Origin: Dokdonella_A sp039926025
GTDB lineage: Bacteria > Pseudomonadota > Gammaproteobacteria > Xanthomonadales > Rhodanobacteraceae
DNA: 64,000 nucleotides
Reading direction: 5' to 3'
Assembly: GCA_039926025.1 (NCBI GenBank)
Contig: JBDSXV010000054.1
Span: forward strand, 1 to 64,000
The notes under the pieces are model-generated. The model did not search any database. It was not told where the DNA came from and was given only the letters and a program-made list of their open reading frames with translations. Of this stretch, positions 17,275 through 27,832 are shown piece by piece. The translations under genes were made by a program, and so were the position numbers. Position 1 is the first letter of the stretch. Each line of letters opens with the position of its first letter.

Positions 17275-17854
17275 AATAGCGCCGCGCTCGGGCATCGCCT
17301 TTGAACTCATGCGCGGACAGCAATTGCGCGTCATCGATCCATTGGGCGAACAAGTGGCCGACTTGCTGGCCTACAACCGGGATGATGTGGGCGAAGTATT
17401 GTCGTCCGGTCGCAGTCTCGACTACGCCAGCTGCATCTACCTGAGCAAAGGTCACAGCCTCTATTCGAACCGCAGCAATGTGTTGCTCAAGATTGTCGAG
17501 GACACCGTTGGCCGCCACGATTTCCTGCTGACGCCTTGTTCGGCCGAGATGTTCCGGATTCTCTATGGCGACGCCGAACCACACCGCGGTTGCTTCGGCA
17601 ATCTGGCGGTTGCCTTGGCGCCGTACGGGATCACTCCCGATGCGATCCCGACTGCGTTCAACATCTTCATGAACGTTCCGGTCGACGCACAGACAGGGCA
17701 GCTTCGGGTCGAGCCACCGTTGAGTCGAGCTGGCGACTTCATTGTGTTCGAAGCCTGCATGGATCTGGTCATCGGGTTGACGGCGTGCTCGGCTGGACAG
17801 TCGAACAACTTCACCTACAAGCCGATCCACTACGAGGTGATCGATGCTCGTTGA
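17264..17854 (+). CDS. DUF1989 / urea-carboxylase-associated family protein
   Basis: 196 residues from ATG 17264 (AGGA nine bases upstream; ATG 17216 is an alternative). The whole domain is present: RSGIAFELMRGQQLRVIDP, VADLLAYNRDD, SNRSNVLLKIVEDTVGRHDF, then three conserved cysteines, C92 (LTPCS), C110 (HRGCFGNL) and C175 (LTACSAGQ), likely metal ligands, and PTAFNIFMNVPVD. DUF1989 includes the two subunits of carboxyguanidine deiminase (CgdA/CgdB) in guanidine use. Here there is only one copy and no urea carboxylase nearby, so a different substrate is likely. It overlaps both neighbours by 11 bases, which implies coupled translation. Confidence 0.85.
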   Translation: MPREIAPRSGIAFELMRGQQLRVIDPLGEQVADLLAYNRDDVGEVLSSGRSLDYASCIYLSKGHSLYSNRSNVLLKIVEDTVGRHDFLLTPCSAEMFRILYGDAEPHRGCFGNLAVALAPYGITPDAIPTAFNIFMNVPVDAQTGQLRVEPPLSRAGDFIVFEACMDLVIGLTACSAGQSNNFTYKPIHYEVIDAR

Positions 17855-18926
17855 GCCACCACTCGCCATCGAAAACACTCGCATCGCCAACATCGGCCGC
17901 TTCGAGCAGTTGCCCAAATGGCTGAATCTCATTCCGATGGTGGCGCAATGGATCTGGCTCGGCATGCGTTATCGCTGCATCAGCTTGCCTTCATCGGCCA
18001 ACCCACAGATCACGTCCGGCGGAATGGTCGGCGACGGCAAGCTTGAGTATTTTTCATCCATGGGCGCCAAGGCGCGTTCCATGACAGCGGATTTCATCGG
18101 TGTGCGGAATGAGCGTGGGCTCGATCCAGAAGTCGTACTCGAGCGCATGAATGACGCGATGCTGGCTTTTCCGATCGTTGCCAAGCCTGACCTCGGCTGG
18201 TGTGGCTACGGCGTCAGATTGCTCGGCTCGGCAGTCGATCTGCTCGACTACATGCAGCGTTTTCCGCACGGTGAGACGTTCCTCCTTCAGCGCTACCTGG
18301 CGGACCCGGGCGAGGCTGGCTTGTTCTACATGCGCCAGCCGGACGCGACCCATGGCCACTTGATCGGCATTCTTCTGCGCCACTATCCCAGCGTGATCGG
18401 CAATGGCATCGATACGGTGTCTGCGCTGATTGATCGCGATCCGCGCTTGCGACGCGCGACGAAGAATCCCTTTCACGAATGCCGCTACGATCCGCAACGA
18501 ATTCCTTTCGATGGCGAAACGGTGCGCCTCTCAACCGTCGCATCCACGCGCGTTGGCGGCCACTATGAGGACGGCACCGACTTCGCCACTTCTGCCTTGG
18601 TGGCGATGGTCGATGCGGTTGCGCGGGACATGGGCGTGTTCCTTGCCGGGCGTTTCGACGTGCGCTACAGCAGCTTGCAAGCCTTGCAGCGCGGTGAATT
18701 CACCATCATGGAAGTCAACGGTGCGGGGTCGGAGGCGGTCCACGCCTGGGATCCGAAGTACTCGATCCGGGATGTCTATCGCATCGTGTTCTCCAAACAA
18801 CGTGCGTTGTTCGCGATAGGCGAAGCCAACCGGAAACGTGGCTACAAGCCGATCGGCTGGCGCAAGTTGGCGCAACTGCACCTGCATCAGCAACGGACGA
18901 TGCGCCTGTATCCGCCGTCGAACTGA
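17844..18926 (+). CDS. ATP-grasp ligase-like protein
   Basis: 360 residues from ATG 17844 behind GAGGTG. N-terminal part (1-80) with a hydrophobic stretch LNLIPMVAQWIWLGMRYR and SLPSSANPQITSGGMVGDGK, then an ATP-grasp fold: FPIVAKPDLGWCGYGV (K114 and glycine loop, about 109-124), FLLQRYLADPGEAG (about 146-159) and metal-binding EVNGAG (E290, N292). ATP-grasp enzymes join a carboxylate to an amine or thiol through an acyl phosphate. In the operon it would condense or activate the product of the oxygenase/DUF1989 pair. Substrate unknown. Confidence 0.72.
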   Translation: MLVEPPLAIENTRIANIGRFEQLPKWLNLIPMVAQWIWLGMRYRCISLPSSANPQITSGGMVGDGKLEYFSSMGAKARSMTADFIGVRNERGLDPEVVLERMNDAMLAFPIVAKPDLGWCGYGVRLLGSAVDLLDYMQRFPHGETFLLQRYLADPGEAGLFYMRQPDATHGHLIGILLRHYPSVIGNGIDTVSALIDRDPRLRRATKNPFHECRYDPQRIPFDGETVRLSTVASTRVGGHYEDGTDFATSALVAMVDAVARDMGVFLAGRFDVRYSSLQALQRGEFTIMEVNGAGSEAVHAWDPKYSIRDVYRIVFSKQRALFAIGEANRKRGYKPIGWRKLAQLHLHQQRTMRLYPPSN

Positions 18927-19278
18927 AGACTCGTTCGAGGCGTCCTTTTCGTGTGCCACGGAACCGACGTCCGTATGCACACGTACGTGGGCGAGACACA
19001 CTCCGCTCGCGGCCACCTTGCGCAAGTCTGTTGGTCTCCAGCGGTCAAGCTCGATCGCATTGACTGGTCCACACGTAAATCAGCGGCGGCATCGTGCGAT
19101 GTCGACGCTGGTGCGAATTCTCTCTCTTCCACTATCATTGTCCGACACCGTACGTCGTGCGGTCGTCGTCAGCGTTCACGTCAACCAACGCGCCCCTGTT
19201 CCGGCCATGCCGGAGTCGTCGTGCCGCCCGCATCGGGCCACGAGGCGCTTTCACTTGACCGGAAATCCAAGGAGCTCA
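18927..19278. other. Intergenic, 352 bases
   Basis: Spacer between the oxygenase operon and the MFS gene. Overlapping frames are Arg/Ser-rich and unconvincing. No terminator hairpin with a T-run was seen, so read-through into the transporter gene cannot be excluded. Confidence 0.4.
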
Positions 19279-20538
19279 ATGAACGCTTCCCCCGCAAGGC
19301 CGGCACCGCCGGTCGCTTTCGCTGCGTTGCGCCACCCCGGTTTTCGTTCGTACTTTCTGTTGTCGGCGCTGGCGATGATGGCCGACAACATCGAACACGT
19401 GATCAGTTACTGGGTCATGTTCGGCAAGTTCCACTCACCCGCGCTGGGTGGGTTCGCGGTGGTTTCTCATTGGCTGCCGTTCCTGTTGTTCTCGGTGTAT
19501 TCGGGTGCGATGGCCGACCGCCGCGATCCGCGCCGGATGATCCAGCTCGGCATGGTGATGTTCATGGGCGTGTCGATCGCGTGGGGCTTGCTCTTCATTA
19601 GCGGCAAACTGCAGATCTGGCACGCGTGCGTCCTGTTGGTGATTCATGGATCAGCCGGCGTGCTGTGGGGACCGCCCTCACAGTTGCTGTTGCACGACAT
19701 CGTCGGTCGCGAGCATCTGCAGAGCGCGGTGCGGCTGAATGCGACGGCGCGGCAGCTCGGCATGCTGGCAGGGCCCGGCGTCGGTGGCGTACTGCTGCTG
19801 TGGCTGGGCCCGAATCTCGGCATCCTTGTCAACGCATCGCTCTATCTGCCTTTCATCCTGTGGTTGGCGGTTGCTCCGTACGGGCCGAAGTTTCGCGCCG
19901 CAGGTGCCGTCGTCGCGACGCGTGCCGTGCGCACGCTCGGCGATATCGGAAGGGCGCTGCTCGAAATCGCGCAGCATCGCGTGATCCTGGCGATGACCTT
20001 GCTCGCCGGCGCCGTTTCGCTGTTTGTCGGGAATGCCTATCAGGCGCAGATGCCGGGCTTCGCGCACGATCTCGGCCAAGGCAACGCTGACTTCTTCTAC
20101 AGCATGCTGCTCGGTGCCGATGCGGCGGGTGCGTTGACCGCAGGCTTCGTTCTTGAAAGTCGCAGCCTGCTGCAACCGAACCCACGCACCGCTTGCATTC
20201 TTGCGATGATCTGGTGCGTCGCATTGGGCACGTTCGCGATGACTGCGCACTACCCGCTCGCGCTCGCGCTATTGTTCGTCGCCGGCTTCGTCGAACTCTC
20301 GTTCAACTCGATGGCGCAGACGCTGGTGCAGCTGGATGCGCCGGCCGACATGCGCGGTCGCGCGATCGGCGTGTTCAACATGTTCGCATCGGGCATGCGC
20401 ATGTTCAGCGGCATCACCGTCGGTCTCGTCGGCGCCAGCATCGGCATCCACTGGTCGCTCGCCTTGAGCGCGACTGTGCTGTTTGTCGTCATCGGTACGC
20501 TGTTGCGCGCTGGACTGCGAACACATCGAGTTACATGA
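19279..20538 (+). CDS. MFS transporter (EntS-like)
   Basis: 419 residues from ATG 19279, with AAGGAG seven bases upstream; the long upstream extension is not coding. About 11-12 helices are visible. The loop after helix 2 reads GAMADRRDPRRMIQ (MFS motif A), and GPPSQLLLHDIVGREHLQSAVRLNATARQLGMLAGPGVGG is the helix 4-5 region typical of the EntS/MFS_3 group, which often exports siderophores or other small molecules. It lies 352 bases after the oxygenase/ATP-grasp operon on the same strand and could export that pathway's product (inference). A REP-like hairpin lies directly after the stop. Confidence 0.85.
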   Translation: MNASPARPAPPVAFAALRHPGFRSYFLLSALAMMADNIEHVISYWVMFGKFHSPALGGFAVVSHWLPFLLFSVYSGAMADRRDPRRMIQLGMVMFMGVSIAWGLLFISGKLQIWHACVLLVIHGSAGVLWGPPSQLLLHDIVGREHLQSAVRLNATARQLGMLAGPGVGGVLLLWLGPNLGILVNASLYLPFILWLAVAPYGPKFRAAGAVVATRAVRTLGDIGRALLEIAQHRVILAMTLLAGAVSLFVGNAYQAQMPGFAHDLGQGNADFFYSMLLGADAAGALTAGFVLESRSLLQPNPRTACILAMIWCVALGTFAMTAHYPLALALLFVAGFVELSFNSMAQTLVQLDAPADMRGRAIGVFNMFASGMRMFSGITVGLVGASIGIHWSLALSATVLFVVIGTLLRAGLRTHRVT

Positions 20539-20545
20539 TGGTTCT

Positions 20546-20710
20546 TGTGGGAGCGGCTGAAGCCGCTCCCACAAATGCGCGCTTCCCGGATCCCGCGCGC
20601 CAGCCAACGATGCTTTAAGCCCTCCCCTTCAAGGGGAGGGTTGGGCGGGGACGGTGTACGAAGCATCGCGGCTGAAGCCGCTCCCAAAGAAAGTTGCTCC
20701 CACATTGGCC
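20546..20710. repeat. Composite REP/hairpin element, copy A
   Basis: Three parts in 165 bases: a perfect hairpin GTGGGAGCGGC-TGAA-GCCGCTCCCAC (20548-20573), a second palindrome CCTCCCCTT/AAGGGGAGG (20621-20639) followed by TTGGGCGGGGACGGTGT, and a half REP (CATCGCGGCTGAAGCCGCTCCC, about 20664-20685). The same three parts recur at 42620 and 48115. The first hairpin may also end transcription of the MFS gene. Confidence 0.8.
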
Positions 20711-20831
20711 TGCGACGTCATCGGATTTGATCAGCGTCGATCCGACCGGCAAATATCATGTGCTTTGTCGCCGCGCCCAACACAAGCCCCGCAGCGGGAG
20801 AGTTCCAGATGCAGCGATCTCGAGGCAGCGC

Positions 20832-22064
<1,233 letters not shown>

Positions 22065-22066
22065 GG

Positions 22067-23389
22067 TCAGTGGGCATCTACGAGGGCGAGTACGTCGCGC
22101 ATGTTGCCATCTCGCAGGGTTGCGAACATCGAATGCCGACGTTCGACATCGGCTCGATCCGATGCATTGCCGACACTTCGTCGGGCATCATCGATGACGA
22201 GATCGGCATGGCGCGACAGCGCAACGCGGCGGTCTGCATCCAGTTCGCACGTGACCGTCGCGCACAGCACCGAGAGCATGCTCAGATACACGGCCGCGTT
22301 GCCCTCGGCATTCTGGCGGATCATGTGGAACATGATGTCGGTGAGCTGGGCGTAGGTCAGCGAAGGAACCATCAGCGAGGCGACGCCCTCGTGCGCGATC
22401 ACACCTGTCTTCAGCAGCCGGCCCGAAAGATCGCACAGCGAAGATCCCAGCCGGTCGAGCACGCTCATCGCGGTATGCGGATCGTTGATGCCTGGCGAAA
22501 GTGCGCGCACGGCGACCTCGACCAACTGGCGGATCGCCTGTTCGGTGTCGCCTGCGCGACTGCGCGTGCGGCCAAGGGCAGTGGCATCGTGGATGGCGTT
22601 CTCGGCGTCGGGCACCGCAGGGACCATCACGGCAATCGGAGCTCCCGGAAAAACATAGTCGCCGGGCCCCACGAGCAGGCGCAGGCGCGTTCCATTTTTT
22701 GCAGCCCAGGTGGCCAAGCCTTGCCTGTCCACATGCTGGAGATAACCACGTCGGGCGTCGAGCACCGGCGTTGCGTCGTTCCATGCGGCAGTCGGAAGGC
22801 CGGCGACTGGAACGGTATCGGTGACGAGATCCTTGAGGCCGCTTCGCACATCTTCGCTGACCAGATCGATCACCGTGTCCACGTTGATGCGGCTGGCCAT
22901 GTGGCCGACGAAATACACCAGGGTGGCCACGCACACGAACGCGAGGGCGATGCCGAAGGTCAGCGCGATGTGCGGCGTGAACAGTCCTTCTTCCTGGGTG
23001 CGGACGCTGCGCAGAACCATCAGTGCGTACGAGAAGGTGCCGAGGAAGACGCCCAATGTTGCTTGATTGCCGCGGTCGCGCGTGAAATTGCGCAGGAGCC
23101 GCGGACCCATCTGTCCCGCTGCAAGCGACAGGGCTGCGATGGTGATTGAGAAGACCGTGCCGGCCACGCCGATCGTCGAGGACGCAATCGCACCGAGCAG
23201 CGTACGCGCGCCTTCGCCTCCGCCGTTGTAGAGCCAGTTCGACTTGGTCAGCCAGGCGGGCAGGAGGTCCTGGCGGTCGACCGCCAGCAACAGCATGGCG
23301 AGAACGACACTGCCCAGCACCATCGTCGCGGGCACGAGCCAGAAGCTTTCCGCGAGATGTGTGGCGAGCTGGCGCAGGCGAACTTTCAT
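22067..23389 (-). CDS. DUF2254 membrane protein
   Basis: 440 residues from ATG 23389. Four N-terminal helices (about 15-38, 65-90, 110-132, 143-165) with GGEGARTLLGAIASSTIGVAGTVFSITIAALSLAAGQMGPR, the family hallmark, and a soluble C-terminal half containing RQGLATWAAKNG and LVEVAVRALSPGINDPHTA. The domain occurs throughout proteobacteria without a proven function. Being translationally close to a cation/proton antiporter suggests a role in ion homeostasis or envelope stress (inference). Confidence 0.88.
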   Translation of the reverse strand: MKVRLRQLATHLAESFWLVPATMVLGSVVLAMLLLAVDRQDLLPAWLTKSNWLYNGGGEGARTLLGAIASSTIGVAGTVFSITIAALSLAAGQMGPRLLRNFTRDRGNQATLGVFLGTFSYALMVLRSVRTQEEGLFTPHIALTFGIALAFVCVATLVYFVGHMASRINVDTVIDLVSEDVRSGLKDLVTDTVPVAGLPTAAWNDATPVLDARRGYLQHVDRQGLATWAAKNGTRLRLLVGPGDYVFPGAPIAVMVPAVPDAENAIHDATALGRTRSRAGDTEQAIRQLVEVAVRALSPGINDPHTAMSVLDRLGSSLCDLSGRLLKTGVIAHEGVASLMVPSLTYAQLTDIMFHMIRQNAEGNAAVYLSMLSVLCATVTCELDADRRVALSRHADLVIDDARRSVGNASDRADVERRHSMFATLRDGNMRDVLALVDAH

Positions 23390-23697
23390 CGGTCTTCCTC
23401 AGTGTGGATCGCGGCGCTTGCGCAACGACTGCGTGCAGTGAATGGCAAACTTGCAAACGTTCGCTTGCGCGGGTGCCATCAATTTGCTGGCGCGAGCAAT
23501 CGGCGGAGATTGTCCGGTCGCTCCTCGACTCGCTGGAGTCGTGGATATCGCAATGTGCCTTGATAGTCCAGTGTTGATGTCCGAGTCTGCGGGCGTCGCA
23601 CAAGCGCATCTGACCGGCGCGCGGTTGCGGGCACGGCGGAACGCGTTCGATGCCATGACGGCCGTCCTCGCAACGTCCGACCGCGGAGTGGCGCCCG
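23390..23697. other. Intergenic, 308 bases
   Basis: Lies upstream of the DUF2254 operon and downstream of nothing on the plus strand. It should hold the operon promoter; no clear boxes, repeats or genes are visible. Confidence 0.4.
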
Positions 23698-25626
23698 CTA
23701 CTCGAAGCCGTCGCAGAAAATGCAGTCGACACCCGCTACCGGGCCGTCTTCGTAGTTGCTGTCGATGTTGAAGGTCACGCCGCCCCAGGTTTCATCGTGT
23801 CCGCCCTGATACTGGTGGATGCGTTGCTGGTTGGCCCAGTTGCTGTTCGACAGTCCGCTGATCGGCGTCACGCGCGCTTGTCCGTCCCAGCTTGCGATCC
23901 ATACAGCGTCCGGCGTGTTTGCAATCGCAACCCAGTCGGCATTGGCGTTGCTGGGCCCACCGTACACGCCTGACGTGTTGCCCAGCTCATGCAGGCGGGA
24001 GGTCCAGCCGTCGATGAAGGCGCTGACGGCTGCGCTGCTGGGTGAATAGCCTTCCATATCGTAGTAGATCGCCGTGGCTTGTTGCAGGCCCAGGGCATTT
24101 GCTTTTGCGACGGCGAGGTCGGCCTCGGCGATGCCTTGCTGCCGTGCAGTCGCCGGGGTGCCGCTCATCTTGCCGCAGCCGCTGCAGCCGCTGCCCGGTG
24201 CCTGTGGTCCCACCCACGTCGGGATCAGATGCCAACCCTGAGCGAAGATCGCTTTCACCCACGCTGACGTCAGCTGTGATTGCGCGCAGCCCCGGTTGCT
24301 GCCGCCAATATAGATGTTGGCGTCGCTCCAGGGCGTGTTCGTCCACCACGACTGCATCTGCGCGATGGTGCCCGCTGCACACTGGTCGAAGCCCTTGTGG
24401 TTGTGACTGATGACAACTGAATCTGGCTGCGGGTTCATCGCTGAGATGGCGATACGCGGCGTGATGTCGGTGAGGGATTGCGCGCCATCGTCAGTGAGGA
24501 AAAGTCGGTTCTGCTGGCGGCAGCCCGCCTTGGGCGCGGCGCAGCTGCCATAGCTCGCGCGGATCCAGCCTCGATCCACGGTTTTGAAATCGAGCGCAGT
24601 AATCGCGGCGCCGTCCGGCAGCCTGTCGTGCAGGCTTTGCGCTTGCGGCATTGCGCCGTTGCGCAGCAGGGAAAACGCATCCAAGTTTGCCGGCGCCACG
24701 ACGAGGTTCTGTGCGTCGGCGGCCGCGGACAGCCAGCGCTCTGTACTGGCATCGCCGGGCAGCAGCAGCGCGCGTTCGATGCGCCACTGCTCGCCGCCGT
24801 CGTGCGTTGCATAGAGCACAAGCGTCCAAAGGTTGTTGGCGTCGGCGCTCGCAAGCGCGAGCGTGCCATCAAGTTGGCCGCGGAAGTCGGGACTCTGGAC
24901 GACAACGCGACTGTTCGCGTCGACGCCAGGCAAGACTTGCTGTTGCCAGTGCGCGCCGCCATCGCGAGTCACATGCAAGTGATCGCGCTGCGGTCCGCCG
25001 GCGAGCCAGCCCATCTGCGACGACACGAACACGGGTTGCGCGACGATGGGTGGCGGCGGCAGCACACGCCAGGTATGGCCGCCGTCGTCGGTGCGCAGCA
25101 GACGTCCGCGCTGGAAATTCGAGCCCGAAGGCGCGCGTGCCATCAGCCAGCCGTGGCGCGGATCGATGAAATCCAGCGCCAGCGGCGTTGCGTCTGCAAG
25201 GGTGTCCGCTGGCATTGGTTCGATCGACCACGTCGCGCCGCCATCGAGGGTGCGCGCGAAGGACGATAGCGCCTGTGTTTCGCTGGCAGGAGAAACTTCA
25301 CGCGTGATCACAGCCCAACCCTCGCGCGCATCGAGAAAGAACACGGCATCGATGCCGGTGAAATTCGCCGGTTGCGGCGTGATGTCCAGCCAATGTCGAC
25401 CGGCATCAGCCGTGCGCAGCAGGTGCATGCGCCCCGCGACCCAGCCCTCGTCCGGATTGAACAGGTGCATCGACGTCACCTCGAGCGCGACGGTCGGCGC
25501 GTCGCTGGCGGCGCAGGTTTCCCATCCAGGCATCGACAGAGCCGTCAGCGTGATGGCGGCGCAGCGAAGACACCCGATGGACACACGTCGGCCGACCGAG
25601 CGATGCATTTTGCCTTCGCGATTCAT
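23698..25626 (-). CDS. Secreted BNR-repeat plus DUF1906 (GH25-like) protein
   Basis: 642 residues from ATG 25626 (GGGGG upstream; ATG 25608 is possible). After a signal peptide, the N-terminal 380 residues hold BNR/sialidase-type turns (TADAGRHW, TLDGGATW, TDDGGHTW, TRDGGAHW, THDGGEQW) that should form a beta-propeller. The C-terminal 240 residues are a DUF1906/Rv2525c-like glycoside-hydrolase fold: GFDQCAA, NIYIGGSNRGC, AIYYDMEGY and WIASWDG. It ends VDCIFCDGFE, the shared C-terminal motif. It may bind or cleave cell-wall polymers outside the cell; activity is inferred from fold only. Confidence 0.8.
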   Translation of the reverse strand: MNREGKMHRSVGRRVSIGCLRCAAITLTALSMPGWETCAASDAPTVALEVTSMHLFNPDEGWVAGRMHLLRTADAGRHWLDITPQPANFTGIDAVFFLDAREGWAVITREVSPASETQALSSFARTLDGGATWSIEPMPADTLADATPLALDFIDPRHGWLMARAPSGSNFQRGRLLRTDDGGHTWRVLPPPPIVAQPVFVSSQMGWLAGGPQRDHLHVTRDGGAHWQQQVLPGVDANSRVVVQSPDFRGQLDGTLALASADANNLWTLVLYATHDGGEQWRIERALLLPGDASTERWLSAAADAQNLVVAPANLDAFSLLRNGAMPQAQSLHDRLPDGAAITALDFKTVDRGWIRASYGSCAAPKAGCRQQNRLFLTDDGAQSLTDITPRIAISAMNPQPDSVVISHNHKGFDQCAAGTIAQMQSWWTNTPWSDANIYIGGSNRGCAQSQLTSAWVKAIFAQGWHLIPTWVGPQAPGSGCSGCGKMSGTPATARQQGIAEADLAVAKANALGLQQATAIYYDMEGYSPSSAAVSAFIDGWTSRLHELGNTSGVYGGPSNANADWVAIANTPDAVWIASWDGQARVTPISGLSNSNWANQQRIHQYQGGHDETWGGVTFNIDSNYEDGPVAGVDCIFCDGFE

Positions 25627-26024
25627 CGATGCCCCCGAATTGCCGTCCCCACGGCTCAGACGCATGCTCGCACGAAGCCGCACGTTGCGCATTCGCACCT
25701 GCCGGCACGACGATAACGGCAAGGCCGCGCGAGCTTCTTCGCACCCGCCTCGGCCGGCAGGCGCCAACGCTCGACCCACACGTTGGCGACATGAGGCTTC
25801 ACGACAACGCTACGGTGTCCGCTTGCCGAAGTTGACGGCTTCACGCTGGCCTGGCCACTGCGTTCAATCGCAAGCGCCGATCGGCGGAGCAGGGTTGCCC
25901 GAAAAAAGCCACGAAAATAACGGCGGCAGGTCCGACGCGACGTGCAGGATTGGCGAGAGGGATTGCGCTTGATTTCCTGCCTTGATCAGATGACGTTGGC
26001 CGCGCGCCAAGACAGAGGAGCGAC
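25627..26024. other. Intergenic, 398 bases
   Basis: Divergent region between the BNR/DUF1906 gene and the esterase gene. It should carry both promoters. The short frames inside are Arg/Cys-rich and have no ribosome sites. Confidence 0.4.
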
Positions 26025-26975
26025 ATGAAGTTGTGCAGGATTGCGCTGTGTCTTTTGGCCGTTTGCGCGAGCGTGCGTGCGCAGCCCTCGGTTTGGCAGC
26101 CCGCCGCCGGCCATACGCAGATACCGCTATGGCCCGCAACACCACCCGATGCAAAGCCACTGCCGGGGCCGGAATACGCCAAGACAGACGACAAATCGCT
26201 GATCGCCGGCAAGTCCGTGGTTGCCGTGAGTAACGTGTCTCAGCCCACGATGACGGTCTATGCGCCCACGACAACGAACACGGGCGCCGCGGTCGTCGTC
26301 TTTCCGGGCGGCGGCTTCCAGATACTGGCCATGGATCTCGAAGGCACCGAGGTCTGCGACTGGCTGACATCCGCCGGCATCACCTGTGTATTGCTGAAGT
26401 ACCGCGTTCCAAGTGAGCCCTATGTCTGGCAATGCGATTGCCGTCCGCACAATTTTTCAACGTCGGTTCCGTCGTTGCAAGATGCTCAGAGAACGTTGCG
26501 TTTGGTGCGCTTTCATGCGGCGGAATGGAACGTCGACCCACACAAGCTTGGCGTGCTCGGATTTTCAGCGGGCGGGTATCTGGTGGCGGAAGTCAGTACG
26601 AACTTCAAACGCCGCTTGTACAAGTCGGTGGATTCGGCCGACAAGGGAAGCAGCCGTCCGGATTTTGCCTTGGCGATTTATCCAGGGCATCTCACGAATA
26701 GCGATCATGGCTTGAATCACAATGTTCCGGTCAGCCGTGATACGCCGCCGACGTTTCTGCTGCAGGCAGAAGACGACTCCGTGGACGGTGTCAACCAGTC
26801 TCTGGCCTACTACGCTGCGCTGAAGAATGCCTCCGTACCGGTGGAAATGCATCTGTACGCACACGGCGGGCACGCATTCGGCCTGAGGCCAACGTCGAAT
26901 CCGATCTCTCGCTGGCCAGCCTTGGCTGAAGCATGGATGAGCAATCTGGGAATGACTTCCGTTTCAGTCCGATAA
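26025..26975 (+). CDS. Secreted alpha/beta-hydrolase (acetyl-esterase-like)
   Basis: 316 residues, ATG 26025 with GAGGAG upstream. Signal peptide MKLCRIALCLLAVCASVRAQ. The BD-FAE/esterase fold shows an oxyanion-hole motif VVVFPGGGFQ, nucleophile elbow GFSAGGYL, acid region LQAEDDSVD and catalytic His in HGGHAFG. The start of the mature protein (IPLWPATPPDA) is typical of the xylan/acetyl-esterase-like hydrolases annotated near carbohydrate genes. It would deacetylate a glycan or hydrolyse a small ester in the periplasm. Substrate unknown. Confidence 0.85.
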   Translation: MKLCRIALCLLAVCASVRAQPSVWQPAAGHTQIPLWPATPPDAKPLPGPEYAKTDDKSLIAGKSVVAVSNVSQPTMTVYAPTTTNTGAAVVVFPGGGFQILAMDLEGTEVCDWLTSAGITCVLLKYRVPSEPYVWQCDCRPHNFSTSVPSLQDAQRTLRLVRFHAAEWNVDPHKLGVLGFSAGGYLVAEVSTNFKRRLYKSVDSADKGSSRPDFALAIYPGHLTNSDHGLNHNVPVSRDTPPTFLLQAEDDSVDGVNQSLAYYAALKNASVPVEMHLYAHGGHAFGLRPTSNPISRWPALAEAWMSNLGMTSVSVR

Positions 26976-27114
26976 TCAGGCTCGCGGGGGTGATATCCAG
27001 GCAAGTGGATCGGCCTCCGACATCATTTCAGACACAGCTGCTGGCGCGCCCGACTGCAAAAATGTGAAGCTGCAACTTCATTGCCCCGAGAATGGGCAGA
27101 TCACAGGCGAATCC

Positions 27115-27585
27115 ATGATCAACAATGATGTACTGCGCAGCATCCGCTACATGCTCGATCTCAGCGACGGCAAGATCGTCGAAATCGCCAAGCTTGCCGA
27201 TGCGGATCTTGCGCTGGAAAAAGAACAGATCCAGTCCTTCCTCAGAAAAGACGAGGATGAGGGATATGCGGAATGCAGCGACAGCGTGCTCGCACGTTTT
27301 CTCGACGGCCTGATATTTCACCTGCGCGGCAGGGACGACAGCGTCCCGCCGCGACCGCTGGAACGGCGCATCACCAACAACCTGGTGTTGAAAAAGTTGC
27401 GCGTCGCCTTCGAGCTCAAGGACGAAGATATGCACCAGGTGTTCGAGAGTGCCGATTTTCCGGTCACCAAACCGGAGCTGTCGGCCGTGTTTCGCGTGCC
27501 CGGACACAAGCATTTTCGCGCCTGTGGCGACCAGATGCTGCGCAATTTCCTCAAGGGACTGACGCGGCGCGTGCGCCCGACCTGA
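27115..27585 (+). CDS. DUF1456 family protein (YehS-like)
   Basis: 156 residues from ATG 27115. Two copies of the DUF1456 unit: residues 1-75 (NDVLRSIRYMLDLSDGKIVE, then FLRKDEDEGYAECSD, ARFLDGLIFHLRG) and 80-150 (NNLVLKKLRVAFELKDEDM, FRACGDQMLRNFLKGL). Small helical cytoplasmic protein, homologous to E. coli YehS, whose function is unknown. Monocistronic. Confidence 0.88.
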   Translation: MINNDVLRSIRYMLDLSDGKIVEIAKLADADLALEKEQIQSFLRKDEDEGYAECSDSVLARFLDGLIFHLRGRDDSVPPRPLERRITNNLVLKKLRVAFELKDEDMHQVFESADFPVTKPELSAVFRVPGHKHFRACGDQMLRNFLKGLTRRVRPT

Positions 27586-27832
27586 GCAGGGAAGCAGGCG
27601 TGTGTGGATCGCGCTGCGATCGCCATGCCGCGTCGTTTGACGGCCATGATTGCGCACGTGCAGCTGCCATCGCACCTCGTCTTCATCCGGCGAATCGGCA
27701 CGTGATCGCCTGTCATCGATGGCAGGCATGTCGATTGGCCGCTCTCCCGTTCGACGCATAGGTAGATCGGACGGATGCTTCCACAACGGACGGCTCCGGT
27801 CCGCGCTACCCCACCACGAGGAGAGCTTAACG

